The notes beneath the pieces were generated by a model. It was given only the letters and a program-made list of their open reading frames with translations, was not told the origin of the DNA and did not search any database. A stretch of DNA of 16,050 bases from Clostridia bacterium (GTDB lineage Bacteria; Bacillota; Clostridia; Christensenellales; DTU072): positions 1-16,050 of the forward strand of contig JAQVME010000011.1 in NCBI GenBank assembly GCA_028703745.1. The letters are read 5' to 3'. Positions 7,696-14,309 of the stretch are shown one piece after another. Position 1 is the stretch's first letter. Each line of letters begins with the position of its first letter. Made by a program: the position numbers and the translations under genes.

Positions 7696-9021
7696 TTATT
7701 TGCCCACGCAAAAGGTGGAAAATACCTCCTCGATTATGCTTTCGCTGACATCGCTGCCGGTTATTTTGGCAAGCTCTCCGCAAGCTGCCCGAATATTCAA
7801 AATGCTTATTTCGACGGGGCAGCTATCGTATTCTGAAATTGCCTGCCGAAGATAGTTCTTCGCCTCTTTCAAGCAAAATATGTGCCTTTCTCTGGTTATT
7901 ATGCCGGTGGAAAAGATTCTCTCTCTGCCCGCAAGCTTGAGTAGCTCGTTTTTCACGCATTCAATGTCCCTTGGGGGCTTTGCCTTTATGACAAGGCTAC
8001 TCTTCCTTTGGTTCTTTCCTATATCACTCTTGTTGGAGACTCGCAATATCTGCTTATCTCTCAAAAGCTCCTCCAGCTGCCTTTCCTCCGCGGTTTCGGG
8101 CTGAGACATGTCCATGACAAAAAGGACAACATCTGCGGATTTTATGGTTTTTTTCGTCCTTTCTATGCCGATTTTTTCGATTTCGTTGTCACTTTCACGT
8201 ATTCCGGCGGTATCGAGAAAATTGAACCGAATGCCTTCAAGGTCTACTGTTTCGGAAAGCACGTCACGTGTTGTGCCTGCGTATTCTGTGACAATGGCTC
8301 TGTCTGCCATCACCAGACCGTTAAGCAAGGAGGACTTTCCCACATTCGGCAACCCGACGATAGCTACGTTGATGCCGTCGGTGATAGCCTTCGAAAGCTT
8401 GGCTCCGTCAAGCAGCCGCTCTATTTCGTCAAGAACGGCTTGTATCTTCTCCTTTTGGGGCTCATTCGGCTCGTCTGCAGTTTCTTCCGGATAATCCAAC
8501 CTAACCTCCAGAGCCGCCAGCACCTCAATCAGCTTGCTCTGCATGGCGTATATGCCTTGCGAGATTTCGCCCGATAATAATTTATAACTTTGAAGAATTT
8601 CGCTCTCGCTTTGGGCGTTTGTCATTGCGGCAATGCCCTCTGCCTCCGCAAGGCTCAGCTTGCCGTTCAAAAATGCTCTTTTTGTGAATTCTCCGGGAAG
8701 CGCTGGTCTTGCTCCTTGCTCGACACAAAGACGGAGTATGGCGTTTGCTACGCCTTGACCTCCGTGACAATGAAACTCTACAACATCTTCGCCGGTATAT
8801 GACCTTGGATCTTGGAAATAAACACAAAATGCCTTTTCTGCAAAAGTTTTTGCTCTTACGGTGCCCAAATACATCATATTAGGCGCCATTTCTGCGGCTT
8901 TTAATGCTTGACTAAAGAAGACAGACTTCGCCGTAGAAAGCGCGCCGCCGCCGGAAAGCCTTATTATGTTAACCCCCGCCTTGGCGGCAGTAGAGGTGGC
9001 TATAGCGACGATAGTATCCAT
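7696..9021 (-). CDS. mnmE: tRNA modification GTPase MnmE (TrmE)
   Basis: MnmE is the G-domain partner of MnmG in wobble-uridine modification. It binds a methylenetetrahydrofolate-type cofactor in its N-domain, and K+-stimulated G-domain dimerisation drives the cycle. It has 441 residues from the start MDTIVAIATS, which matches the conserved family start; the reading frame is open for 39 more codons upstream, but those overlap jag and do not resemble MnmE. The N-domain has GEFTKRAFLNGKLSLAEAE (110-128). G-motifs are GLPNVGKSS (223-231), TTRD (250-253), DTAG (270-273) and NKSD (330-333). The protein ends in FCVGK (437-441), the conserved C-terminal cysteine motif. The gene starts 4 bp after the jag stop, with an AG-rich weak ribosome binding site. 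Confidence 0.98.
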   Translation of the reverse strand: MDTIVAIATSTAAKAGVNIIRLSGGGALSTAKSVFFSQALKAAEMAPNMMYLGTVRAKTFAEKAFCVYFQDPRSYTGEDVVEFHCHGGQGVANAILRLCVEQGARPALPGEFTKRAFLNGKLSLAEAEGIAAMTNAQSESEILQSYKLLSGEISQGIYAMQSKLIEVLAALEVRLDYPEETADEPNEPQKEKIQAVLDEIERLLDGAKLSKAITDGINVAIVGLPNVGKSSLLNGLVMADRAIVTEYAGTTRDVLSETVDLEGIRFNFLDTAGIRESDNEIEKIGIERTKKTIKSADVVLFVMDMSQPETAEERQLEELLRDKQILRVSNKSDIGKNQRKSSLVIKAKPPRDIECVKNELLKLAGRERIFSTGIITRERHIFCLKEAKNYLRQAISEYDSCPVEISILNIRAACGELAKITGSDVSESIIEEVFSTFCVGK

Positions 9022-9025
9022 TTTT

Positions 9026-9820
9026 TTAGAATCTCTTTCTGCTATATCCGTAACTCTTGGTTCTTTTGGGTCCGGTCTTTTTGAAGTCGCTTGAGCCGTA
9101 TTGAAGTGTGCTGTCCGGCGAGCCGTCCTTTGGCGCAATGATTATGTGCCTGTCTCTTCCTTCTCCTTCAGAACGGGAAGAAGCCAGGGTGCTGTCCTGT
9201 AATGCAGCGTGAATGATTCTTCTTTCAAAAGAGTTCATAGGCTCAAGTTCGACTGCGGCGTTGCTGGATGAGGCTTGTTTTGCCAACCGTCTAGCAAGGT
9301 TAATTAGCGTCTGCTCCCTCTTCTGCCTGTAAAAATCAGCATCAACCATTATGCGGTCGTACTTTTTTTCGTCCCGGTTTATTTTGCAGGTCACAAGATG
9401 TTGCAAAGCGTCCAGCGTTTCGCCCCTGTATCCGATGACCCGATGCGCTTCTTCGCCCTTTACATAATAGGCTATTTCAGATTTTTTAATTCTTTCTTCG
9501 ACAGTGCAGGGGATATTCATAAGCTCCAGCACTTTCTCGATAAAAATCTTGCCCTCGCCGTTATCGCTTTCCGGCTGCCTTTCGGAAATGTCATCCGTCT
9601 CCTCCGTGATGTCGGAAAGGGTTTGCTCTTCTGTTGCTTCCTCAACGGGCGCCGCGGCAGTCCCTTCCTTACGGCAAATGGCAACCATGGCCTTCTTCAA
9701 GAACCCTCCGTTTGATAATATCTCGATTTCCGCGTCTTCTCTTGTCAGTTTCAATTCTTTCAATCCCGCGTCTATGGCGCTTTCAACGGTAGCGCCCTTG
9801 AATTCGTGTTTCGTCGTCAT
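9026..9820 (-). CDS. jag: RNA-binding protein Jag/KhpB (Jag-N, KH and R3H domains)
   Basis: KhpB/Jag is a cytoplasmic RNA chaperone-like protein that partners KhpA and affects cell shape and division in Gram-positive bacteria. The Jag-N domain occupies about the first 50 residues (GFLKKAMVAICRKEG). An acidic linker (about 60-90) follows. A KH domain has IGYRGETLDALQ with the GxxG loop, and an R3H domain has the R-x3-H pattern in FERRIIHAAL. The tail is basic (KKTGPKRTKSYGYSRKRF). Two Met codons lie in tandem at 9823 and 9820. The AGGAG site is only 2 nt from the first but 5 nt from the second, so 9820 (264 residues) is preferred. It lies between yidC and mnmE, as in most Bacillota. Confidence 0.95.
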   Translation of the reverse strand: MTTKHEFKGATVESAIDAGLKELKLTREDAEIEILSNGGFLKKAMVAICRKEGTAAAPVEEATEEQTLSDITEETDDISERQPESDNGEGKIFIEKVLELMNIPCTVEERIKKSEIAYYVKGEEAHRVIGYRGETLDALQHLVTCKINRDEKKYDRIMVDADFYRQKREQTLINLARRLAKQASSSNAAVELEPMNSFERRIIHAALQDSTLASSRSEGEGRDRHIIIAPKDGSPDSTLQYGSSDFKKTGPKRTKSYGYSRKRF

Positions 9821-9831
9821 CATTTCTCCTA

Positions 9832-10944
9832 TTATTTCTTAATTGTAGTGGAAAGGATATAGTCCTTTTCTTTGGCGTCTTTCTTCTTGGCAACAATGTT
9901 GTACACAAGATTAAACATCGTAGTAATAAACGAGTTCATAAACATATAAAGTGCGAACGCCGTAGAATACAAGAAGGTAAACACCGTCATCATGACAGGC
10001 ATAAGATAGGTGAGCATCTTAGTTTGCGCGGCCTGCGCTTTCTTCTGCTCCTCGGTCTGACCAATCATTTGCGGCTGCTCCGGCGGTTTATTCAGCTTCG
10101 TGCTTAAAAGGTTAAGTATGAATGCCAGAATCGGCAAAATCAGGTACCCGTTCCAGGTCTTTTTTCCGCTTTGGCTATAATTGTATTTTGCTATAAGCGG
10201 TCGCATAACCTTGTTATATTCGTTGGCGTCAACATCCTTGATTCCCAGCTTTCCTATGCCGGTATTGCTGAAGACATCGGCGGAGGGAACGGGGCTCGAC
10301 CAGGTGTCGGGCATAAAAATATTGGCGGTAAGCAAAAATCTTTCGGGTTTATAATTGTCAAGAACGGCCTTTTCGGCGGCGGCAATTTGTTCCTCTTTTA
10401 GTCCTGCCGCGGTATAGCCTTCTGTCGGAACAAGCACTCCATCTTGCTCGGCCGCTTTACCTTCTGCAATAAATTCCTGAGTTTTTGCTTGATACGCGGC
10501 GGTATACGACGCGCTGAGGTCATCAAAACTCTTGGAATTATGGAATCTTACGGCGCTGTTAAAGCCGGAAAAAACTACAATAAAGATCGCTAGCGTGATA
10601 AGCATAGGCAAACAGCTGGCGAAAGTGCTGTACTTGTGTTGTTTGTAAAGAGCCCTTTGTTTTTGCATAAGCAGCTCTCTATTGTTGCCGCATTGTTTGG
10701 TTATTTTGTCTAGTTGGGGCTTCATAACTTCCATTATCTTGGCGTTCTTTCTGGTAATAACTTTTTGCCAAACATCAAACGGCGAGGTCGCTGCCTTTAA
10801 GAAGACCGTAAAAAGTATAACCGTTATGCTGAACGCACCCAAAAGCGTGCCGCCCGCCCAAGCGTTTACCCATTTGTACAAAACATTGTAAATGAGTTTA
10901 CCAATCAGGTTCAAATCAGTAGCCATAAGCCCTATAATGTCCAT
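9832..10944 (-). CDS. yidC: Membrane protein insertase YidC/Oxa1 with large extracytoplasmic loop
   Basis: YidC inserts and folds membrane proteins alone or with SecYEG. The 370-residue protein has hydrophobic segments at about 31-52, 108-127, 265-281 and 309-350. The cytoplasmic hairpin (about 56-105: RKNAKIMEVMKPQLDKITKQ, NNRELLMQKQRALYK) is typical of the family. There is no lipobox, unlike Bacillus SpoIIIJ/YqjG. Two oddities stand out. The groove arginine near the end of the first core helix is Lys50 (TVFLKAATSPFDVW). The stretch between the second and third core segments is about 130 residues (130-262), much longer than in SpoIIIJ, and includes a predicted helix around 180-197. The start has AAAGGAAG upstream and overlaps the yidD 3' end by 13 bp. 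The rnpA-yidD-yidC-jag neighbourhood is canonical. Confidence 0.95.
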   Translation of the reverse strand: MDIIGLMATDLNLIGKLIYNVLYKWVNAWAGGTLLGAFSITVILFTVFLKAATSPFDVWQKVITRKNAKIMEVMKPQLDKITKQCGNNRELLMQKQRALYKQHKYSTFASCLPMLITLAIFIVVFSGFNSAVRFHNSKSFDDLSASYTAAYQAKTQEFIAEGKAAEQDGVLVPTEGYTAAGLKEEQIAAAEKAVLDNYKPERFLLTANIFMPDTWSSPVPSADVFSNTGIGKLGIKDVDANEYNKVMRPLIAKYNYSQSGKKTWNGYLILPILAFILNLLSTKLNKPPEQPQMIGQTEEQKKAQAAQTKMLTYLMPVMMTVFTFLYSTAFALYMFMNSFITTMFNLVYNIVAKKKDAKEKDYILSTTIKK

Positions 10945-11174
10945 TTCGCACTTCCTTTAAGATTTTCTCTGACAGGGTCAAACCCGCCTTTGTGAAAGGG
11001 GTTGCACCTCAATATCCTGAGGGCGCCCAGCCAGATTCCTCTGATAACACCGTATTTTTTTATTGCGTCCAGCGTATACATTGAGCAGGTTGGAGTATAT
11101 ATACATTTTGCTCCCAAAGAAGGAGATATAAACCTTTTGTAAAATATAATCAGCTTTTCACAAAGGTATTTCAT
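10932..11174 (-). CDS. yidD: Membrane protein insertion efficiency factor YidD
   Basis: YidD is a small membrane-associated protein thought to assist YidC-dependent insertion. At 80 residues it is the normal size. Conserved features are an N-terminal amphipathic helix (CEKLIIFYKRFISPSLG), CIYTPTCSMYTLDAIKKYG (24-42) and ILRCNPFHKGGFDPV (54-68), including the conserved cysteines at 24, 30 and 57. It overlaps rnpA by 4 bp (ATGA) and yidC by 13 bp, indicating tight translational coupling. Confidence 0.96.
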   Translation of the reverse strand: MKYLCEKLIIFYKRFISPSLGAKCIYTPTCSMYTLDAIKKYGVIRGIWLGALRILRCNPFHKGGFDPVRENLKGSAKWTL

Positions 11175-11509
11175 TGCGCGTCTCCCGTCAATCCTGCTTT
11201 TGTAAGAAGGTTTTGAAGCGTCTGCAATATTTCTGTATAGCCGACTTTGGTTATTTCTTCTTTAGCGACTACCACAAAATTGTATCCTTTTTGCGTTTGC
11301 GGAATAAGCTGACGAAAAGCTTCTTTGATTCTTCTTTTTGTTTTGCTGCGGACAACGCTGTTGCCAACTTTTTTGCTGACGCTGACGCCGAGCTTGAGGT
11401 TCGCCGCCTTTGTGGCGAACAAAATGAGTATATCGCTATGAAACTTCTGACCGTTTCGAAAAATGTATTGAAAACTGCTGTTGTGGCTTAAGCGATATAT
11501 TTTTTGCAT
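11171..11509 (-). CDS. rnpA: Ribonuclease P protein component
   Basis: RnpA is the protein subunit that helps the RNase P RNA bind precursor-tRNA 5' leaders. The 112-residue length is normal. It shows the RLSHNSSFQYIF start region (6-17), the LGVSVSKKVGNSVVRSKTKR strand-helix block (40-59) and RIKEAFRQ (60-67). In the usual RNRxKRxxRE signature the Asn is replaced by Ser55 (RSKTKRRIKE), while the basic residues are kept. The start is 2 bp after the rpmH stop; the rpmH-rnpA pairing is nearly universal. Confidence 0.96.
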   Translation of the reverse strand: MQKIYRLSHNSSFQYIFRNGQKFHSDILILFATKAANLKLGVSVSKKVGNSVVRSKTKRRIKEAFRQLIPQTQKGYNFVVVAKEEITKVGYTEILQTLQNLLTKAGLTGDAQ

Positions 11510-11511
11510 TG

Positions 11512-11646
11512 TTATGCCGAAAGCTTTGCTCTGCCCTTGTTGCGCCTTCTTGAAAGCACGTTACGGCCGCCTTTTGTTTTCATTCTTTGCCTGAAGCCAT
11601 GAACCTTGCTTGCTTGTCTTTTCTTGGGTTGATATGTTCTTTTCAT
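11512..11646 (-). CDS. rpmH: 50S ribosomal protein L34
   Basis: L34 is a small, very basic protein of the large ribosomal subunit. This 44-codon gene translates to MKRTYQPKKRQASKVHGFRQ at the N-terminus and ends RRRNKGRAKLSA. The internal KTKGGRNVLSRRRNKGR is the family signature, and 44 residues is the standard bacterial length. A GAGGAG ribosome binding site lies 10 nt upstream of the ATG. It is the first gene of the operon, 46 nt behind a consensus promoter, and directly precedes rnpA. Confidence 0.98.
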   Translation of the reverse strand: MKRTYQPKKRQASKVHGFRQRMKTKGGRNVLSRRRNKGRAKLSA

Positions 11647-11698
11647 CTTGATTTGTCTCCTCTATATTATAATTATCTTTTTTTACATAAGCTCTAGA

Positions 11699-11728
11699 AT
11701 TATACAATAAGCAACCGACCAATGTCAA
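11699..11728 (-). promoter_or_regulatory. rpmH: Consensus sigma-A promoter of the rpmH operon
   Basis: The minus strand carries TTGACA (11723-11728) and TATAAT (11699-11704), both perfect consensus hexamers, separated by 18 bp. Predicted transcription starts near 11692, leaving a leader of about 46 nt with a GAGGAG site. A strong promoter fits the need for high ribosomal protein output. The -35 element lies about 60 bp from the parS site, so ParB loading could affect it, though that is inference. Confidence 0.88.
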
Positions 11729-11779
11729 GAAAATAATCTCTGTTGCTGTTTTGCCCGACTTTTCCTAACCTTATTATAC

Positions 11780-11807
11780 AAAAAAAATGTTCCACGTGGA
11801 ACATTTT
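11780..11807 (-). terminator. Possible intrinsic terminator overlapping parS
   Basis: On the minus strand a 10-bp perfect stem (four A-T pairs then TGTTCC/GGAACA) with ACGT as a possible tetraloop is followed by eight T residues (complement of 11780-11787). This is the layout of a rho-independent terminator and it lies about 90 bp after the stop of the GH31-like gene, upstream of the rpmH promoter. The stem has only four G-C pairs, so termination strength is uncertain. The same bases form the parS palindrome. Confidence 0.45.
11788..11803. promoter_or_regulatory. parS: parS centromere site (perfect palindrome)
   Basis: TGTTCCACGTGGAACA is a perfect 16-bp palindrome, differing from the classical Bacillus parS (TGTTTCACGTGAAACA) by one symmetric base pair change per arm. 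The symmetry continues for 4 A/T pairs on each side (11784-11807). ParB family proteins load at such sites. It is intergenic, about 7 kb from parB, in an origin-proximal type of gene neighbourhood, where parS sites normally cluster. Confidence 0.9.
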
Positions 11808-11898
11808 GTACACCCTCCCCGATCTTTTCCCCTTGTTTATCGGAAGACTGTATATCGCTTTTTTTGCCGTTTTCTTCAAATCTTAAGCATTTTGACGC

Positions 11899-13371
11899 CT
11901 ATTCTCTCTCGAGCAAATAATAGTATTTCTTAACAACTTTTTCCGGAACCTTTCCGAAAATAATTAAAGGCTTATTTCGGCACAGCAAAAACCATTTTTC
12001 GGCGTTCAAAAATTTCTTTTCCTTGCTCTCCTTTATTCCGCCAAGCTCGGTAATAATATCCTCGCCCATGCCGCATAACGTCAAGCTTGCTATCTCGTCG
12101 TTTATTTTGCCGCCTTCTATTGCTTTCCATTCAACTTCGTCAGTCAACAGCATGCCGAACTTCGGGGATTTTGGCCCGTTATGGCGCAGCAATAAAAACC
12201 TGTCAGGATATTCATCAACAACCTCCCGAACAAGTCGCTGCCATAAGATATACCAAATTTCACCGTAGCTGAATTTTTCTTCAAGAGGCAGCGCCGCCCT
12301 GTCTTCGTCAATGCGGCCGCATTCTGCGATTATTCCTTTTACACCGTAGTCAAGGTAGTTTCGTAGCTGATTCTGCAACCATCGCCGCGCATCCTTGTCT
12401 GCCAGGTTGACGGCATACTGTTTCTCTCCGTCGATCTCTGTGACGAGCAGCTCTCCGCTCTTGTCCCGAACCAGATAATCGCGCATTATTTCGCCGACAT
12501 ATTTCACGGGAAGGTACGGCTTCATCCGCAACATAATACTTTTTCCTAGAGCCCTAATGCGTCGACTTCTTCCATAGAACTCATCAAGCCGCGCCGCATC
12601 ATAAGAAAAAACAACCCCGTCAAAATCCAATCCGGCAGCAATTAAGCGAAAAATTTTATCCTCGACCCGCTCGGCTTCAGTATTAAAATATATGCCCTTT
12701 CCTAAATGCCGTGAGGAACCAATATTATCTTGACTGAAATAAAACCGTATATTATCTTGGGCGTCTCCGGCTTTAATAACAAACAGCTTGGCTTTTTCTC
12801 CTTTTATTTTATATACCAAATCCCTGTCGCTTACTTCGACATCCCATGCCTTTGCCGTCTTGAGATTATACATAAAATCTTCTATCGCGACGTTAGGCGT
12901 TTTGGTATAAAACACACTGTTTTCTTTCGTTTTTGGCATATTTTGAGCTGAAAATATGCTTACTTTTTCTTTTGTTCCACGTGGAAAATACAATTTTGCA
13001 GTGTTGTTTCCCTCTTTCTTTATTTTGATATGCAGTTGCTTTTCTTCCTCTTTGATGTCCAGCCTTACGGTGTGTCCCTTGGCGGCAAAAAGCATTTTTA
13101 TGCCGTCCGGAGTCTTTTCGGCGGTTTGAAGACAAAGCGGGACTGTTTTTTGAACTGTTTTTTCATTTTTGCCGTTCGTTGCTTCACATATTATCACTTC
13201 TGCAAACGGTTTTTTGTCCTTGCTGCAAATTATTTCTCTGCCGTGAAAAAAAACACTTGTCCCGGTCGGTTTTTTGACCAGGACAAGCGTGCTCGGTTTT
13301 TGCATGGACACCTCTGGTGGAGGCGCTTTTGCAAGAATGTTTTCTTTTCTTTTTCTAAAGAGCTTTGCCAT
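11899..13371 (-). CDS. GH31-fold protein with altered nucleophile, truncated C-terminus; function unknown
   Basis: A 490-residue cytosolic protein (no signal peptide or membrane segment; N-terminus MAKLFRKRKE is basic). From about residue 225 it resembles the (beta/alpha)8 barrel of GH31 alpha-glycosidases such as YihQ, compared from memory: KPYLPVKYVGE and DYLVRDKSGELL (284-309), VNLADKDARRWL (321-332), DYGVKGIIAECGRID (341-355) and LRHNGPKSPKFGMLLTDEVEW (395-415), ending ELGGI (442-446). The usual nucleophile motif ADFGE reads AECGR, putting Glu350 where Asp is expected. The acid/base Asp appears kept as Asp411. The region 1-215 could be the beta-rich N-domain. The family's C-terminal beta-sandwiches are essentially missing (YihQ is about 680 residues). 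It overlaps the transketolase gene by 17 bp and has a poor ribosome binding site, so it is probably coupled. It may be a pseudo-glycosidase. Confidence 0.6.
   Translation of the reverse strand: MAKLFRKRKENILAKAPPPEVSMQKPSTLVLVKKPTGTSVFFHGREIICSKDKKPFAEVIICEATNGKNEKTVQKTVPLCLQTAEKTPDGIKMLFAAKGHTVRLDIKEEEKQLHIKIKKEGNNTAKLYFPRGTKEKVSIFSAQNMPKTKENSVFYTKTPNVAIEDFMYNLKTAKAWDVEVSDRDLVYKIKGEKAKLFVIKAGDAQDNIRFYFSQDNIGSSRHLGKGIYFNTEAERVEDKIFRLIAAGLDFDGVVFSYDAARLDEFYGRSRRIRALGKSIMLRMKPYLPVKYVGEIMRDYLVRDKSGELLVTEIDGEKQYAVNLADKDARRWLQNQLRNYLDYGVKGIIAECGRIDEDRAALPLEEKFSYGEIWYILWQRLVREVVDEYPDRFLLLRHNGPKSPKFGMLLTDEVEWKAIEGGKINDEIASLTLCGMGEDIITELGGIKESKEKKFLNAEKWFLLCRNKPLIIFGKVPEKVVKKYYYLLERE
12973..12988. 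promoter_or_regulatory. parS: Second parS-like site, inside the GH31-like gene
   Basis: TGTTCCACGTGGAAAA matches the intergenic parS at 15 of 16 positions; the single mismatch is next to the outer edge of the right arm, and the central 13 bases are identical. It lies within the coding sequence (residues about 129-134, FPRGT region), about 1.2 kb from the first site. Intragenic parS sites are common in other bacteria, including spo0J of Bacillus. Confidence 0.75.
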
Positions 13372-14308
13372 TTTTCATTTCAATTGCATTTTTTACGGCG
13401 TCAATGATGTCTGCTGCAGAAATCTGAAGCTTCTTTTCGAGATAGTCCATCTTTCCAACCTCGCCGAAAATGTCGCGCACGCCCACGCGTTTTAGCGGAA
13501 CGGGAGACACTTCACACAATAACTCGGCGACGGCGCTCCCAAGCCCGTTAATAATACTATGGTTTTCTGCGGTGACCAGGCATCCTGTTTCTTTTGCGCT
13601 TTCAAGAATGGCTTGTTTGTCAAGAGGTTTCCATGTCGCGACATTAAGGATGCCCACATCGTAACCTTGTTTAAGTAATTCTTGTTCGGCGGCTATGGCT
13701 TTGCTGACCATAATGCCGGAACACACTATAGTGCAATCTTTGCCTTTTTTTATGCTTTTTGCCTTAAATAAATCGAATTTTTCGCCTGTTTCATAAATTT
13801 TTTCGGCCTTTTTCCTAAAAAGCCTGATGTAGACCGGTCCGTTATGCGCGGCTATCTGCGGCATAAGACTGTCCAGCATAGCTTCGTCTGTAGGTTCTAC
13901 GCAGACCATAGTGGGAATATTCCGCATTATGCCCATATCCTCAAACGGCATATGTGTTCCTCCGTTTATTTCGGCGGTGATGCCGGGATCTGTGCCGGTT
14001 ATTTTTACGTTTCTTTGGGCATATGCCACGGAAATAAAGATTTGATCATAACACCTTCTGGTAGCAAAAGGAGCAAATGTCGTGCAGAACGGTATTTTGC
14101 CGTAAGTCGACATTCCGGCGGCTACGGTCACCATGTTTGCCTCGGCTACGCCCACATCAAAAGCTCTGTCGGGGTACTCTTTGAAAAATCTTTCGGTGCC
14201 GCTTCCCTTCATAAGGTCTGCTTCGAAAATTATTATGTTTGCGTTGTTTTTTGCCATTTCAAGCAGTTTATCGCAATAAACTTGCCTCATCTCTCTATTG
14301 TCAAGCAT
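13355..14308 (-). CDS. Transketolase, C-terminal subunit (pyrimidine-binding and C-terminal domains)
   Basis: This is the second half of a split transketolase, which moves two-carbon ketol units between sugar phosphates in the non-oxidative pentose phosphate pathway using thiamine diphosphate. It has 317 residues from MLDNREMRQV. The frame stays open for 31 codons upstream, but that part overlaps the N-terminal subunit gene; a GGGAGG site precedes the chosen start. Features are FEADLMKGSGTERFF (28-42), the glutamate that activates the cofactor in FDVGVAEANM (Glu56), and GGTHMPFEDMGIMRNIP (116-132). A C-terminal domain with LVTAENHSIINGLGSAVAE follows. The start lies 1 bp after the N-subunit stop, so equal synthesis is expected. 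The substrate cannot be told from sequence; 1-deoxyxylulose-phosphate synthase is unlikely because that enzyme is normally one chain. Confidence 0.93.
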   Translation of the reverse strand: MLDNREMRQVYCDKLLEMAKNNANIIIFEADLMKGSGTERFFKEYPDRAFDVGVAEANMVTVAAGMSTYGKIPFCTTFAPFATRRCYDQIFISVAYAQRNVKITGTDPGITAEINGGTHMPFEDMGIMRNIPTMVCVEPTDEAMLDSLMPQIAAHNGPVYIRLFRKKAEKIYETGEKFDLFKAKSIKKGKDCTIVCSGIMVSKAIAAEQELLKQGYDVGILNVATWKPLDKQAILESAKETGCLVTAENHSIINGLGSAVAELLCEVSPVPLKRVGVRDIFGEVGKMDYLEKKLQISAADIIDAVKNAIEMKNGKAL

Positions 14309-14309
14309 A

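Larger units (their letters stand above)
11647..11898. other. Spacer between the GH31-like gene and rpmH
   Basis: This 252-bp stretch is the longest gene-free region of the window. It holds the rpmH promoter (11699-11728), a parS palindrome (11788-11803) with terminator-like flanks, and about 90 bp (11808-11898) of unremarkable sequence. I see no cluster of TTATCCACA-type DnaA boxes on either strand, so although the position next to rpmH is where oriC lies in some bacteria, the sequence does not support an origin here. Confidence 0.7.

Noticed and set aside
8266..8281. CACGTG-containing sequence inside mnmE as a third parS
   Set aside because: Only the central CACGTG is shared; the arms do not match TGTTCC/GGAACA.
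8008..8577. 189-codon open frame on the plus strand
   Set aside because: Antisense to the mnmE G-domain; the minus-strand frame carries all GTPase motifs, so this is a shadow frame.
9022..9138. An N-terminally extended MnmE starting at 9138
   Set aside because: The extra 39 residues overlap the jag coding region, are low-complexity basic sequence and do not resemble MnmE, which conventionally begins at the MDTI motif.
11647..11898. oriC in the rpmH upstream spacer
   Set aside because: No cluster of TTATCCACA-like DnaA boxes or AT-rich 13-mer repeats was found on either strand; the only clear signals are the parS palindrome and the rpmH promoter.
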